This document shows positions 1 to 11,069 of a DNA stretch of 64,000 nucleotides, in pieces; position 1 is the stretch's first letter; each line of letters starts with the position of its first letter. The stretch is from Tenrec ecaudatus. Its lineage: Eukaryota > Chordata > Mammalia > Afrosoricida > Tenrecidae. The DNA lies in the NCBI RefSeq assembly GCF_050624435.1, contig NC_134537.1, positions 123,059,586 to 123,123,585 of the forward strand, in the 5' to 3' direction. The notes beneath the pieces were generated by a model. The model saw only the letters and a list, made by a program, of their open reading frames with translations. It searched no databases and was not told the DNA's origin. Both the position numbers and the translations under genes were made by a program.

Positions 1-880
1 GGGACTTCACAAGGAAACCTGGTCCCTTTCATGAGTTTGAGTTTTATTCCACATTTTTCTCCACCCAACCCAGGAGCTTCTACTGAGATCGTTGGCAGAG
101 TGGTCCGCAGCAGTGGCCTTCTGGTCTCAGGGTCCTAGAGGCTGAGGCCTGCATGAGACATTGGGTCTCTGTTCCAGGCGTCTTGGGTTTCCTTCACTCT
201 TCTTTTCTCTGGGCCGGGAGAGGCCAATAGCTGGATCTTATCAGGCTAGTCACAAGCCTTTAAGATCCCAGCGGCTACTCATCAAAGTAGGACACAGAAC
301 ACCTTCTTTATGAACCCTGATGGACCAATTGACCTTGGCGTTCCCAGAGACAATGGTCCTGTGCGCTCAGGTCCAGTGACTCAGCCCCTCAAGGTGTTTA
401 ACTAAAGTTACAAAGGTTTTGTAATGTTGACTTTTGTGTGTTCCACTATGCCCATGGACACATAAATACATATGTGGAAATATTTTCTATCAAATATATA
501 TACATGTCAAATATATATTCATATATTCTGTCAAATACATAAATGGTTATCATCCTATGTGCCCTCCCATCCTTGTGCAGCTTCAGTGGCTATCCATATA
601 TCCACTATTTTTATCTGTTATCTGTTTATCCACTAAATGACTGCTATTGCTATTATTGTAGGAATTCTATCAGCAGTATTTATCTTTGTTCCTTTAACTC
701 CGTGTGCCTCACTGCACCTTCCTTTGCCTCGACCCATTTGGGCTGACCTCCCCTAATTGTACATTGCCTCTCTGTTTGCCCAAGTTAGCACAGAGCAGAA
801 TTTCTCTTTCCATGTGTCAACCTTTAGTTGACGTTTTTATACTAATAGTCTCAGACAGTATTTTTGTGATGGGTTCATTT
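1..880. other. Intergenic, no feature recognised
   Basis: AT-rich, moderately diverged intergenic sequence. I see no exon-like reading frame flanked by splice signals and no clear repeat terminus. Short open frames near 434-916 have no recognisable protein similarity. An old repeat may be present but I cannot name it. Confidence 0.5.
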
Positions 881-1440
881 TCTTCAGGCTCGTGCATGTC
901 AGGAGTCGTTCGATAGCTGCGTCATTGTTTGTGATGCTTCTTAGTGTTCCTTGTGCATGTGTGCCATCATGTTGCTAGACACGACGGACGTTCGGGGCGT
1001 TTCCATGGTTTTGCTACTGTGCTTTCAGCCACAATCAACATGGTGCATTTGCGTCGCCGCTCTTATTTCCTGTAAGATAAATGCTTACGAGTGGCCATAA
1101 GCTGGATAGTCAGATTCAGTGAAATAGTTGGACCATTTGTTATTTCTATTCCCAGCTTTTTAAGAGGCACCACATTGTTGCCCACGGTGATAGCACCATT
1201 TTACAATCCCACAGACCGTGTGTCGGAGTTGCACTCGCTCCATACCCTCCCCAAAGCTTTTTCTGTTTTGTTTTTGTTTTACTTTGTTATTCATGCCGGG
1301 GTGAGACATCTCATTGTCCTTTGGATTTGCACCTAATGGTTAATGGTCACAGGCTTATGGTCATGCATTTGTAGGTTACCCTAAAGTCTTCTTTGTTGAC
1401 GTGTTTGTGAGTGTCCTCTGCCCGTTTTCCAATTGGATTG
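880..1440. repeat. Ancient L1 (L1M-type) fragment
   Basis: The stretch runs in the order familiar from old mammalian L1 3' portions: a phrase about a sunken 'tgctactgtg' region, then 'gagtggccataagctgg', 'accattttacaatcccaca', 'gagacatctcattgtcc' and 'gcccgttttccaattggatt'. It is heavily diverged with no intact reading frame. The orientation relative to the L1 mRNA is not assigned. Recognition is by overall word order, not by alignment. Confidence 0.55.
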
Positions 1441-1479
1441 TTTGTCTTTTTGCTGCAGAATGTGAGTTTCATGGGAACA

Positions 1480-1600
1480 AGAATGTTGTCGTGTCCATGG
1501 CTGTGTCCCTCGTAACTGGGACAGCGTCTGGAACACAGTAAACACTTAGCGAATTTGTTTAATCAATTGCTTCATAAATGAATGAGTAAATTCCAGGCCA
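1480..1600 (+). repeat. L2 LINE 3' terminus
   Basis: The segment reads 'gacagcgtctggaacacag' followed by 'taaacacttagcgaattt' and a tail with 'aatgaatgag'. This is the diverged form of the L2 3' end ('agtgcctggcacatagtagg ... aataaatatttgttgaatgaatg'). It is ancient and not lineage-specific. Confidence 0.6.
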
Positions 1601-2860
1601 GAGAAGTTTCAGGGGTCAAAGTCTTACACACACTAAGCAGTTCAATGAGTTATGTTAACCACAAGACGTTTTGTATAATAGGAAAAAGAGTGTCTTGTTT
1701 AAGAGGGGGAGGAGGTGGAAGCTAAAGATGTAGATTGGGGCACCGTATCTAGAGATGATAGCGCTAATCTAAGGAGTCTGCTATTACTCCGAACTTCGCT
1801 GGGGAGCGCCTGCGGAACTGTAAACCGATAAGGTTCACGGCTCCACATGCCGTTTTTTAAAGATCGCTTGGACAGCAGGGCACAGAGTGAATTGAAGGGA
1901 GTAAACCAGCAGCAAGGGAAGAAGTGAGGAGAACGTGGCAGTCATCTCATGAAGAATTAGTGAGAGCCTGAGTGAAGGGGGCAGGCATGGAGACGACAGA
2001 CAAGGGATTAAATACAGAACAGTAACGTAGAGGTGTGCTCTCTGAGAGTTGGTTATTGGTCATACAGAGAGGCGTGGCAGCCGCCTCCTCGGACTCTGGG
2101 GGTTGAAGGCTGAGGAACTGTCATGGTCAGACTCTTATGAGGACAGAGGGCAGAGGAATAAAAAAAAAAGCAAAAGTTTTAGATTTTGGACAAGTGAGTT
2201 TCTTTGAGAGAGAGAGAAAAATGAATAGACACTTAGGTATATGAGTTGTGAATTCAGCAGAAAAAGAGGTGGGGTGGTTTAGATTCAAATTAGGGAGGAA
2301 CACTATCAATTTTAAGGGGCATTTGATACCAAGGATTTCACTGCAACTCAGAGGTGAGATCTCATTCCCTGAGATGGGCCTGGCCTGAGGATGGAACCTT
2401 GGAGATCGCTGGTCCCTAATAGGCAACCAGAGAAGAACTCAGTCAAGGAACCAAGAAAGCGCTTCCAGTGGTGAAAGTCAGGGAAACCCAAAGGATGCCG
2501 GCATCCCAGAACCCAAGGGATGGGATCCTCTCCCAACCTATCTGGATGCAGACTCTTCCCTAGGCGTGGCTTTCATTTGATGGCTTTAATTGTGGACATC
2601 CGATTCGATACTATTCTAGTGACTTTTCCTTACCGAGTACTTCTTCTGCAGAGAGAACATTTGTCTGCCTGGCCAGGTTTTGATTCTGAAAAATATTCAT
2701 TCTCTGCCCAGCATCACCAGAAAACTGGGTAAACTCAGAAAAAGTGCTCACTTTTGATTCCAGAATGTGTTCTCCATAGCAAAGGGAAGTGTTTGAGCCT
2801 ACTATTTTAGAACAAAGATAATTGTGTACATATATATATATTAAATGGACTAGATACGGT
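1600..2860. other. Intergenic, no gene seen
   Basis: Purine-rich stretches and short open frames (for example 2127-2426 on the minus strand) occur here, but none has a known domain, splice context or codon pattern that would support a gene. Nothing was recognised. Confidence 0.45.
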
Positions 2861-2861
2861 A

Positions 2862-3030
2862 GCTCTTGTGGGGCAAAGGGCAGATTACAGAGAGATCGCT
2901 GGGAGAACCCATCTCCACAGGAGAGAGGCCTGGTGACCTGTTTCGGTCAAGATTAGAGTCGAAGAAATGGGACAGTTCTACTCTGAACCCGTGTCAGCTA
3001 TGAGTCACACCCAACAGCAACAACAACAGA
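2862..3030 (+). repeat. AfroSINE (diverged, sense)
   Basis: The second half of an afrotherian SINE is readable: 'ggcctggtgacctg', 'gggacagttctactctgaac', 'agctatgagtcacac', ending in 'caacagcaacaacaacag', the characteristic RTE-like (CAA)n tail. The 5' half is poorly preserved. Confidence 0.65.
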
Positions 3031-3136
3031 TATAATGTAAGCAGCCATTCGTCATTATCCTTCTTTCTAATCTTCGGTTCAAGAACTTGAAAAATTAAAA
3101 AACCTAGATACCCCTAGGGTGACCTTACATGAGTGT

Positions 3137-3350
3137 AAACCAAGACCAAGCTCGCTGCCATTGAGTAGCTTCCAACTCATAGTGACCCTAGAAGGCAGAC
3201 TAAAATTGTCCCTGGGGCTTCCAAGGCTGGAGGTCTTTACAGGAGCTCAAAGCCTCATCTTTGTCCTGTGGAGCGATGGGTGGAGTCGAATTGATGACCT
3301 TGTGGTTAACAGTCCAAATGCATGACCCACTACATCACTGGGCTCCTTCC
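3137..3350 (-). repeat. AfroSINE (antisense)
   Basis: It reads on the plus strand as 'gctgccattgagtagcttcc', 'actcatagtgaccctag', then 'cttgtggttaacagtcca' and ends 'cactgggctcct', the reverse complement of the AfroSINE order (tRNA-like head 'aggagccctggtgg', tail 'gactcatagcgacc'). The small open frame within it is repeat-derived. Confidence 0.85.
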
Positions 3351-3799
3351 TGAAACTTCAGCCCGTTTGAGCTGACATGCCTTGTACAGAACACACACGT
3401 TTTATTTGTTAAGAGACCAGTCACAGATCCCAGTGCAAAAACAGGTGGAAATGCTCAGGGAAGTGGCCAAGGCATCTGGGATGGATCATATGCTAGCACT
3501 GGTGTGTCCTTTCAAACCTTACTAGTGACTAAACCAAGGCCAGGCTGCCCAAACCAAGAGCCCTCTGTACTGTTCTCCAGGTCGCTGTGTACTCCCTTCT
3601 CAAGTCAAATGTTTACAGTGAGGATAAACTGACTTAAGAGAGAAGAGCCCAGTCCCCAAATGCAAGGCCCTGTGACTAGAGGACGTCTTCAGACAGGGTT
3701 CTATCATAAACATGCATCCCGGTCTTCCTGTTGGCTCTCCGGGGTCATAGGAAACAAAATATGCATCACTTTGGACTAACTTAGGAATAGGGAGGCTCT

Positions 3800-4140
3800 G
3801 CGATCACTTTTTTTTTAAATCACTTTATTAGGGGCTCATACAACTCTTATCACAATCCATACATACATCAATTGTATAAAGCACATTTGTACATTCCTTG
3901 CCTTCATCATTCTCAAAACATTTGCTCTCTACATAGGCCCCTGGCATCAGCTAATCACTTTCCTCCTCCCTCTCTGCTTCCCCCTCCCTGATGAACCCTT
4001 GATAATTTATAAATTATTATTCTGTCATATCTTACCCTGCCCACCATCTCCCTTCATCCACTTTTCTGTTGTCCGTCCCCCAGGGAGGAGGTTATATATA
4101 GATCCTTGTAATCGGTTCCACCTTTCCACCGCGATCACTT
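3800..4140 (-). mobile_element. L1-like 3'-end retroposon, antisense, with 10-bp target-site duplication
   Basis: A T-rich start, 'tcactttattaggggctcat' (complement of a polyadenylation signal region) and a pyrimidine-rich tract identify an antisense copy of the multicopy family also present at 16432, 20242, 22648 and 57106. It is bracketed by an exact duplication GCGATCACTT at 3800-3809 and 4131-4140, so the insertion proper is 3810-4130. It is 5' truncated. The duplication, truncation and A-tail are the hallmarks of target-primed reverse transcription. Assignment to L1 specifically is an inference from the G-rich tract plus AATAAA plus A-tail arrangement. Confidence 0.8.
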
Positions 4141-4844
4141 AATCCCTTCAAGAATGACAAAAGATTCGAGCTTTCTGATCATTCCAGCCACATTTGAGCA
4201 GAAATTTCTTAATTGTGAGAGTAGCACTAGGAATAAAACCGCTTCATCTTGCAGACAAGTCTGCTTCCATTCATTCTGTTTTGTTGGAGGGGGGGGTGAT
4301 GTGTGTGTACCTTACTTCCCAGAGAAAATAGAGCTGAAGGATTCTCCCTTTACACTGAGTCCAAACCATCGCACTAACAATCGGTGAAAAGAGTTAAAAC
4401 AGCTCACTTGGGGGTCAAAAACATTAGCAGGTATACGCATGTACATTCTTGAGAGACAGCCTGGAGGGGAAGGAGCAAAGGCAGCCAAGTGCTTGCATTC
4501 TGCTCTGTCGCTTACCAAGTATAAGGTCTTAGACAAAATCCTTACCTTCTAATGGGCTCTGTATTCCACAATAAGGATATCTATTTTTCAGAATGCTTTG
4601 GATTAGAGTTACCTTGTTGAACGCTCACAACGCCAGCTACATCCAGGTAGCTCTGGTAAGCAGATTCATCTTTGCAGAACCAGGAAGCGCTGACAGTGCA
4701 GAAGGAACAAGAGGCTTCTTTCACAGCCTGCTAGGGGCAGGATGCAGCAAGTCCACGTTCAGCCTGAAATCCACCCCGAAGACAACCCAGGAAGGATGGA
4801 AAGGCCCCGTGTAACCTGCTTAAGGGAAATAACAGAGTTCAGAA

Positions 4845-5165
4845 CTCCATTAGCCTTCAACTAACTAACCACAAGGTTGGAGGTTCACATCCACCCAGTG
4901 ACAGCACCGAAGACAAGTCTGGCAATCTGGTTCTGTCAAGATTAAGCTGAATCTGTTGCAGGTAAGTTGATTCCAACTCATAATGACTCGATAGGGCATG
5001 GTTGAGCTGGGTTTCCAGTGCTGTCATAGTCCCCAAAGCAGACTGGCATACATTTATCTGCAGAATGGCCGGTGGGTTCAAACTATGAACCTTTAGGTTA
5101 GCAGTCAAGTGCCACCAGGGCTCCCTATTAAGATTACGATCAAGAAAACCCTATAGAACTGTCCT
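4845..5165 (+). repeat. AfroSINE (sense) interrupted by a second AfroSINE
   Basis: The outer copy reads 'aactaaccacaaggttggag' to 'gcaatctggttctgtcaaga', then resumes with 'agattacgatcaagaaaacc' at 5131. The break is exactly filled by the antisense AfroSINE listed next, flanked by the 7-bp duplication AAGATTA. Confidence 0.8.
4945..5129 (-). repeat. AfroSINE (antisense) nested in AfroSINE
   Basis: It reads 'aagttgattccaactcataa' through 'gccaccagggctccc', an antisense AfroSINE. Target duplication AAGATTA at 4938-4944 and 5130-5136 brackets it inside the older sense copy. Confidence 0.8.
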
Positions 5166-6300
5166 ACTAAGTTCCTACTCTGCTCTCCTCTGAACATGGG
5201 GCGGCTATAAGTGGAATCGCTGACAAGCACTGCACAGGCTCACGTACCTCTGCAGGCAGGCTTTCCCTTCTTGGCTTTGTACAATCATCGAGGGCACTAC
5301 TACTAAAGCAGCCGAAGCTGCTGCCCAGGATCTGTTTGCTGTTCATCCCCAAATGCCCCACTTCCTGTTCCCCAGCATACTAATGATTCCCTGGATTGCT
5401 AGTAGTTAATCCAGAGAGTGAGAAAATTAAGGGACATTACAGAGGGGAATACCAAATGAACTTGAACTGAACCAGCACATCGTCCCAAGGAACATTGCAA
5501 CGTGGGAATGAAACAATATAGGCTCCCGCCAGCACTGGGGGCAGACACAAAGCATGGAATTCAGTGTGGCTAATTCCCCAGAAGAGATTGCACAAGGGCC
5601 CAAATCCTCCGAAGCATGAAAATCACACCGGCCCTGACCAAAGAGGAAGTCGGACACAATGTGTGGAAGGGCCTGAGAGCACTGGCTGGCTGCCCAGGCC
5701 CTGGATCGTTTGGTCTGCACAGTCAGCCCAGCAAGTACGTGCAGATGTGGCCACAGCAGTGGGAGGGAGAGGGATGCAGGCCATGGGGCGCCATGGCGGT
5801 TGTCAGGGAGGTGCTTTTGGTTAGAACTCATGTTGAAGGCTGTGTTAGATGGAAGAATCAGTACCCTGAGTCTGCAAGTCTCGGGGCCACCATCTGCTTC
5901 TAGCTAGCACTGCTTACTGGCCGCCTAACCCTGCGATGCCCAGCAGCGGGACGACAGTGCAGAGGGCTCTGCCCTGAAGGACTCTTGTGTGGTTGGAAAA
6001 TTCAAAACACCTGATGGACATGCTAGCCTTGGGAGGTTATGAGGCTCTCCCTACCTTGTTCCTTTAGTTAATCCCTCACAGAGAGGCCTGCTTCTCTTGA
6101 AGAATGGATAAGCACAAAAGTGTAATCTGCCAACTAGAAACACAAATTAAGTAAAGGGAAAGTTTGATGTAGATGTCAGTAATCAAAGGAGCTATTTTTT
6201 CAGGAAAATGTGGGAGTGTGGGGTGATACAGAAGAGAGAGCATTCCAGAAAGGCCACGTGGTACAAAGGAAGGCCTACATCGAATAAGAAAGTATTGCCC
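5166..6300. other. Intergenic, unexplained non-repeat sequence
   Basis: No repeat signature is obvious. Overlapping open frames at 5427-5907 on both strands (up to 134 codons) lack initiation context, splice sites or any protein family I recognise. They may be chance frames in GC-richer DNA or an old processed pseudogene. I do not call a gene. Confidence 0.4.
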
Positions 6301-6303
6301 CCA

Positions 6304-6790
6304 TGTGTTGATTTAAAGTTTCTTAAAATGTGTATATGAAAGAGCTTTATATACATCCCAGCCCAGTCCAGATCAAGTCCATATGTCTGATATTAGCCTA
6401 TATGTCTGATATCAATGTATAAATTCCACTTCAGACTCACAAAACACGTGCAATGACACCAAATGCAGGAAGATCTCAGGCTAGTGGGTGGAAATTGTGG
6501 ATCCAGGGGCAGTATAAGTATCTCAGCGCTTTACCTGGTTCTTCCACCTCAGGGCACTAATGTAGCTCCAGGTGTCTTGTCAGCTGCAATGTTTCCCATG
6601 GAGTGAGGCCGCCTCCTGCCTCCAGTGAGTTATTTATCTCCTTAGCACCTCCAAATGAGGTCATCAAACTGCGACCTGATTGACAGGCTAAACCCCACCC
6701 CTTCACTCTTAATCCTCTCAAATTGACAACAGATTATATAACTACTAAGACTGGCAACAGAGTAGACCCAGCAACTAAACATCAGGCCTC
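6304..6790 (+). mobile_element. LTR-like element, same family as 20177 and 58822
   Basis: It shares the words 'catcccagcccagtccagat', 'caagtccatatgtctgatat', 'gcaatgacaccaaatgcagg' and 'gacctgattgacaggcta' with the copies at 22140-22590 and 58900-59300. The 5' end is diverged (TGTGTTGATT at 6304) and the 3' end approximates 'agattatataactacta'. No clean target-site duplication is seen. Confidence 0.6.
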
Positions 6791-7029
6791 TAGAGAGTGG
6801 GGATCAGGAATTTACATGGTTAGCAAGTATCTCGGCTTTTTTGATACAGTCAAAAATTGAGATTCACCAACTGAGGGGATATCAGATTTAAAACAAACAC
6901 ACACTATTCCCTAGTGTCAAGTATGGGAGGAAGGAAAAGGAAGTAAAATAAATAAATCAATGATATATATATATAGAGAAAATCGCTTTGGAAGAAGAGT
7001 CAGCATCCCTTGCCAGGCTCTGCAATGAC

Positions 7030-8213
7030 TACTGAGTAATGAAGAGAGCAAGTGTGAGTGGAGCCTGCGGCCAAGACTCAGACAATGAAAGGCCTCAGAA
7101 GCCAGTCATTAGCAGGGCTGGCTGAATCTCCAGTAAAAGGGAGTGCTCGTGTAGATTCAGTGTTTCCATCTGACAGCAGACTGGGAGACAGAAGAGAACC
7201 ATGAGAGAGTTGGGCCAGGAAGCAATCTCTGCACACTTGTCATCAGGGGGAGGTGAAATCACTCTGAAAACTGTCTGAGACAGAGAGATCGAGTTAAACC
7301 AGATAGTCTACAATACTGCCAACACACCCCAGCCATTCCTACCACCTCTCCTGCGGTCTCAGAAGAAAAAAGGTCTTGCAGGGGCAGTACATTATTTAAT
7401 ATGGATCTGCTAGCCAACGTCTAATTCTCACTAAATGACTTTTCCCTGGATGGGACTGGTAAAGAGGCGGAGGAAGAGACTAACAGGATTTACCTGTGAG
7501 TAATTGTGAACAGATTCATTGGAACGCCAGTTTGCTGTATATAAAAATAAACCGTCTGAGAAGCAGAGGGCATCTCACTACCAGCAAGATCCAGGAGTAG
7601 AGTGTGATCTCTGGACCCTGAGATCCCTACCCAGAGAACCTCCCAGATCCAGAAGGTAGCTGAGACATCAGAGGAGCAGGAGCAGAACCAGGAGCCAGAG
7701 CAGGAAACAGAGGTGGACTCCCCAGCCCATGGAGCTAATGGAGCTGAATGTTTTGGGGGTGGAGGCTAACTTGTGATGTAGGCTGACTCTGAGCACTTAG
7801 TCCAGGGAACTGGGTGGGCTGACCCGCAGAGCTTCAGCAGAAGGCCTTCCAGTTGGTGCCTTCAATAGAGGGGTCATCCCTATGGGCATTTGTGAGCAGT
7901 CCCAAAAGAACTTTGTAACAAGGGCTGATAAACAAGTGTCTCTTAAGCATTTCTCACTTGCATGACAACCTGTCAACTCTAAAACCTTTAATCATGAATC
8001 TTGTCTGTGAGTTCTGTAAAGCCATTGCAAAGGCTGTTAGGACCCAGAAATGAATGAAAGTGCTAGCTAAAGCGAATCATTACACAAATAACAATGAGTA
8101 CAAGGAAGAACAGGCTGTAACATTGTTTGTGGTAATGATGGTACAACTCTTCTTGGTAGGCTTGAACTATTGAATTGTGTGATGTGTGGATGAAGTGTCA
8201 ATAAAACTGTTAG

Positions 8214-8217
<4 letters not shown>
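7030..8217 (+). repeat. Unclassified retroposon-like block ending in AATAAA and (GA)n
   Basis: The block has no open reading frame of note and ends with 'aagtgtcaataaaactgtta' followed directly by a (GA)n run. That order (signal, short spacer, simple-sequence tail) suggests the 3' end of a retroposed RNA or LINE, but I cannot name the family. The 5' limit is arbitrary. Confidence 0.35.

Positions 8218-8247
<30 letters not shown>
8217..8247. repeat. (GA)n microsatellite
   Basis: About 15 perfect GA units directly follow the AATAAA-containing end described above and may have grown from its tail. Confidence 0.9.
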
Positions 8248-8250
<3 letters not shown>

Positions 8251-8289
8251 CTAGATAAGAAAACACAGAGCTGTCGTTAAGTCAATCCC

Positions 8290-8830
8290 AGACCTTGCTT
8301 CATCCATACCCCTCTTCTGTGTCTCAGCATCTTCTCTTCCTCTGATTTAAGCAAACATCACCAAACCTCTCCCATTCAAGAGGAGGGGAGAGTCCTTTAT
8401 CTTGGTCTTCATTCCCCCCCCCCATTGCCCTTCTTAGACCTTCCTTTCCCTTGTATTATCAAATTCCTCCATAGTCTAAACTCCCCTCTTCTACAATCCC
8501 TCTTCAGACCATGACAATCTACATCTGTCCTCATGGTTCATTACCACTGTCCCAAGGTTGCCCATCACTTCCCAATTACAAATCCAGTGGGTATTTATCA
8601 GGACAACTTGAACTTTGCCTCTCATGCTCATCTTTGCATTCTCGTCCTGGGTTTTTTCTTCCTACTCTTCCTTCACCACTTTCATGGTTTCCTTCACGAC
8701 ATTTTGTAAGAAGAAAATGGTCTTCTCCCAATGCTCTTCATTTCCTGCCCTTCAAATGATGCTGGTCCTTCCAGTTTAATTGTTTGTTATCTTCTCCCCT
8801 TACAGCCCAGTCTCCTTGGGTGATTTTTAT
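8290..8830. other. C/T-rich intergenic sequence, possible old LINE
   Basis: Strongly pyrimidine-skewed, including a C9 run near 8416. The style resembles the C/T-rich part of L2 LINEs, but I cannot align it by eye. The 82-codon frame at 8511-8759 is not a recognised protein. Confidence 0.35.
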
Positions 8831-9204
8831 CCTGTGCCTGTTACTGAAGCTCTATAATAAGCTACTCTAAAATTCAGCAACTTAGGGGGGGAAGAACCAG
8901 CATTGTATTATTCCCACAGATTTAGGAAGGGCACAGTGGGACTGTTCTCATTTCCATAATGTCTGGAGCCTAATCTGAGAGGACCTAGAGGCTGAGGGTG
9001 CTCGAAGCGCTAGAGACTAGCAGGTGCTCACGTAGCTGGTGGCTGTCTGGAATTATCCAAAGGAGTGCCTCCATGTGTGGCCTCGCCAGATGACATGAGC
9101 TTCGTATAATGTGATGCCTGAAGATAGGATGGCTTCTCCACATTGGCTCAGGACTCTAAGCACTAAGTTCACAATGAAAACACCCGTCACCTAGAGCTGC
9201 AGAT

Positions 9205-9405
9205 CCTACTGCAAACTCACTGTCACTCCATTGATTCCAACTCATAGTGAGTCTACAGGACAAACCCAAACTCCATTTGGATTTCTGAGGCTGTAAATCT
9301 TTAAGGAAGCAGGCTGCCAAATCTTTCTGCCTTAGGACATCTGGTGGGTTTGAACTGCTAACCTTCTGGTTAGCTACCATGTCCTTTAAACACTCATTGT
9401 GTCCT
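9205..9405 (-). repeat. AfroSINE (antisense)
   Basis: Words in antisense AfroSINE order: 'gattccaactcatagtgagt', 'ctggtgggtttgaactgct', 'aaccttctggttagctacca'. Confidence 0.8.
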
Positions 9406-9544
9406 CATGATGCCTCTGATTCTACTAAAACTCACTTCAAGCTCAGATCTCTAGGTTTATCTATTGAACTTAGGGGTCAACAAGTCAGGTCGGACTCACA
9501 GCTACGTGATGTACACCAGAACAAAACACTGACCATCCTCATCA

Positions 9545-10770
9545 TTGTTGCTTGTGTCAATCCATTGCACTGAAGCCGTGCCTCTTTTTCACTGGCTCTC
9601 TATTTCACTATGCATGATATCTTTTTCCCGGGACTGGTCTCTCCTGATAACATATCCACAGCATGTGGGACAAAGTCTTACTGTCCTTACTTCTAAGAAA
9701 TATTCTGGCTATCCTTCCTACGAGCCAGATTTGTTCGTTCTTTTGGAAGTCCATAACACTGTCAATACTCCACAGATGCTATAATTCAGATGCATCAACT
9801 CTTCTTAGGGCTGCTTTATTCATTATCCTGTTTTCACATGCATATGAGAAAATTGAAAATATAAACAAATGCAGGACTTGTTGAAAAATATCATCACTAT
9901 CACAGGTAAAATTTTGCTGAAGACCACTCAGCGACTGCAAATTCAGAAGAGAGAGTGGAATAAACAAGGATATCATTGCTGACATCAGATGGATCTTGGC
10001 TGAAAGCAAAGAATACCAAATGGGTATTTGTTTATGTTGTATTGACTATGCCAAAAGCACTTGATGGTGTAGATCATAACGAAGTATGGATAACATTGAG
10101 AAGAATGGGAATTCCAGGCCACCTCACTGTGCTCACATAGAACCTGTGCATAAACCAAGAGGAAGTCATTTGAAGTCATTTGAAAAAGGAAATACTGAGT
10201 GGTGCAAAATCAGAAAAGGTGTGTGTCCGGGTTGTATTCCGTCACTATACTTATTTGATCTGTGTGCTGAGCAAATAATCCAAGAAGCCGGACTATATGA
10301 AGACAAAAATGATATTGGCATTGGAAGAAGGCTTATTGACAACCTGCAATATGCAGCTGGTACACTTTGCTTACTGAAAGAAAGAGGGCTTGATGTACTT
10401 GCTAATGAAGATCAAGAATTGCAGCCTTCAATATAGATTACAATTCAATGTAAAGAAAACCTACATTTCACAACTAATAGACAACAACCTCACAATAATC
10501 AGAAAAAATCTTCAGAAGCAAGTACTTCAAACCACTTTGCTTTCAGCAAGCAAGGTGTGTCATCTGCACCTTGCATGCTGTGCGTGAGCCGCCTCCGATT
10601 TGGACGCCGCTTTCTCCTTCATACAGTACAGCTCCTCAGATGGTTTGCTCAGCATAGAATAACACCAAGTACCGTGACAGGATACAACCTTTTCTGGTTT
10701 GAAGCCATGTGATGTTCCCTGGTTCTATTCAAATGACTATTTCATGTTCTCTTATAATCCAGCTGACAGG
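9545..10770. mobile_element. BovB-like RTE LINE remnant in three alternating orientations
   Basis: Positions 9545-9885 read as the antisense RTE 3' region ('gggactggtctctcctgata', 'ttcacatgcatatgagaaaa'). Positions 9890-10545 switch to the sense reverse-transcriptase region ('attttgctgaagaccactca', 'atcattgctgacatcagatg', 'tggataacattgagaagaat'). Positions about 10535-10770 return to antisense ('aaggtgtgtcatctgca'). The sense piece carries the 116-codon frame 10086-10436. Its product holds RT motif remnants: VCPGCIPSLYLFDLCAEQII, matching the RTE 'GV.QGC.LSP.LFNL.AE' block, and NNLQYA-like LIDNLQYAAGTL, where the catalytic YADD reads YAAG. The copy is therefore dead. The inverted pieces suggest twin priming or overlapping independent insertions. 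Confidence 0.75.
10086..10436 (+). pseudogene. RTE reverse-transcriptase fragment, catalytic motif lost
   Basis: This 116-codon open frame lies inside the sense RTE segment. It covers the palm-domain part of a BovB/RTE reverse transcriptase. The expected Y-A-D-D catalytic box appears as Y-A-A-G (residues about 88-91), so both catalytic aspartates are missing. The frame has no upstream endonuclease domain and no downstream C-terminal region. It is a shadow of a dead LINE, not a host gene. Confidence 0.75.
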
Positions 10771-10837
10771 CTTGTCTCTGTCTATATACTTCTGCAATCT
10801 AGATTTGTCTAGGTATATCTAGTTTCTTACTTTAATG

Positions 10838-11045
10838 CTACTACTACTAACAATGATTTTATGAATGTAGCATATACCGGACATTTGTATAAGCATTTCA
10901 TGTTTATTATTTTGTATGAACCTCACAAAAACTGTATGATCTAATACTATTATTATCATTTCAACAAAGATACTAAATAACTTGCCTAAGAAGATAGAGT
11001 GAGAACAGTGGAGCTAGACTATCACCCTGGCAGTCTGGATCCAAA
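10838..11045 (+). repeat. MIR SINE
   Basis: The MIR core order is visible: 'agcatttcatgtttattatt', 'aacctcacaaaaactgtatg', 'acttgcctaagaagatagag', then a 'cagtggagctagac' stretch. It is ancient and predates the afrotherian repeats around it. Confidence 0.7.
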
Positions 11046-11069
11046 TTTTAGAATTTTAATGAATATGTT

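Noticed and set aside
5427-5907. Overlapping 95-134-codon frames on both strands
   Set aside because: Considered as a processed pseudogene but no protein family recognised and no A-tail or duplication seen.
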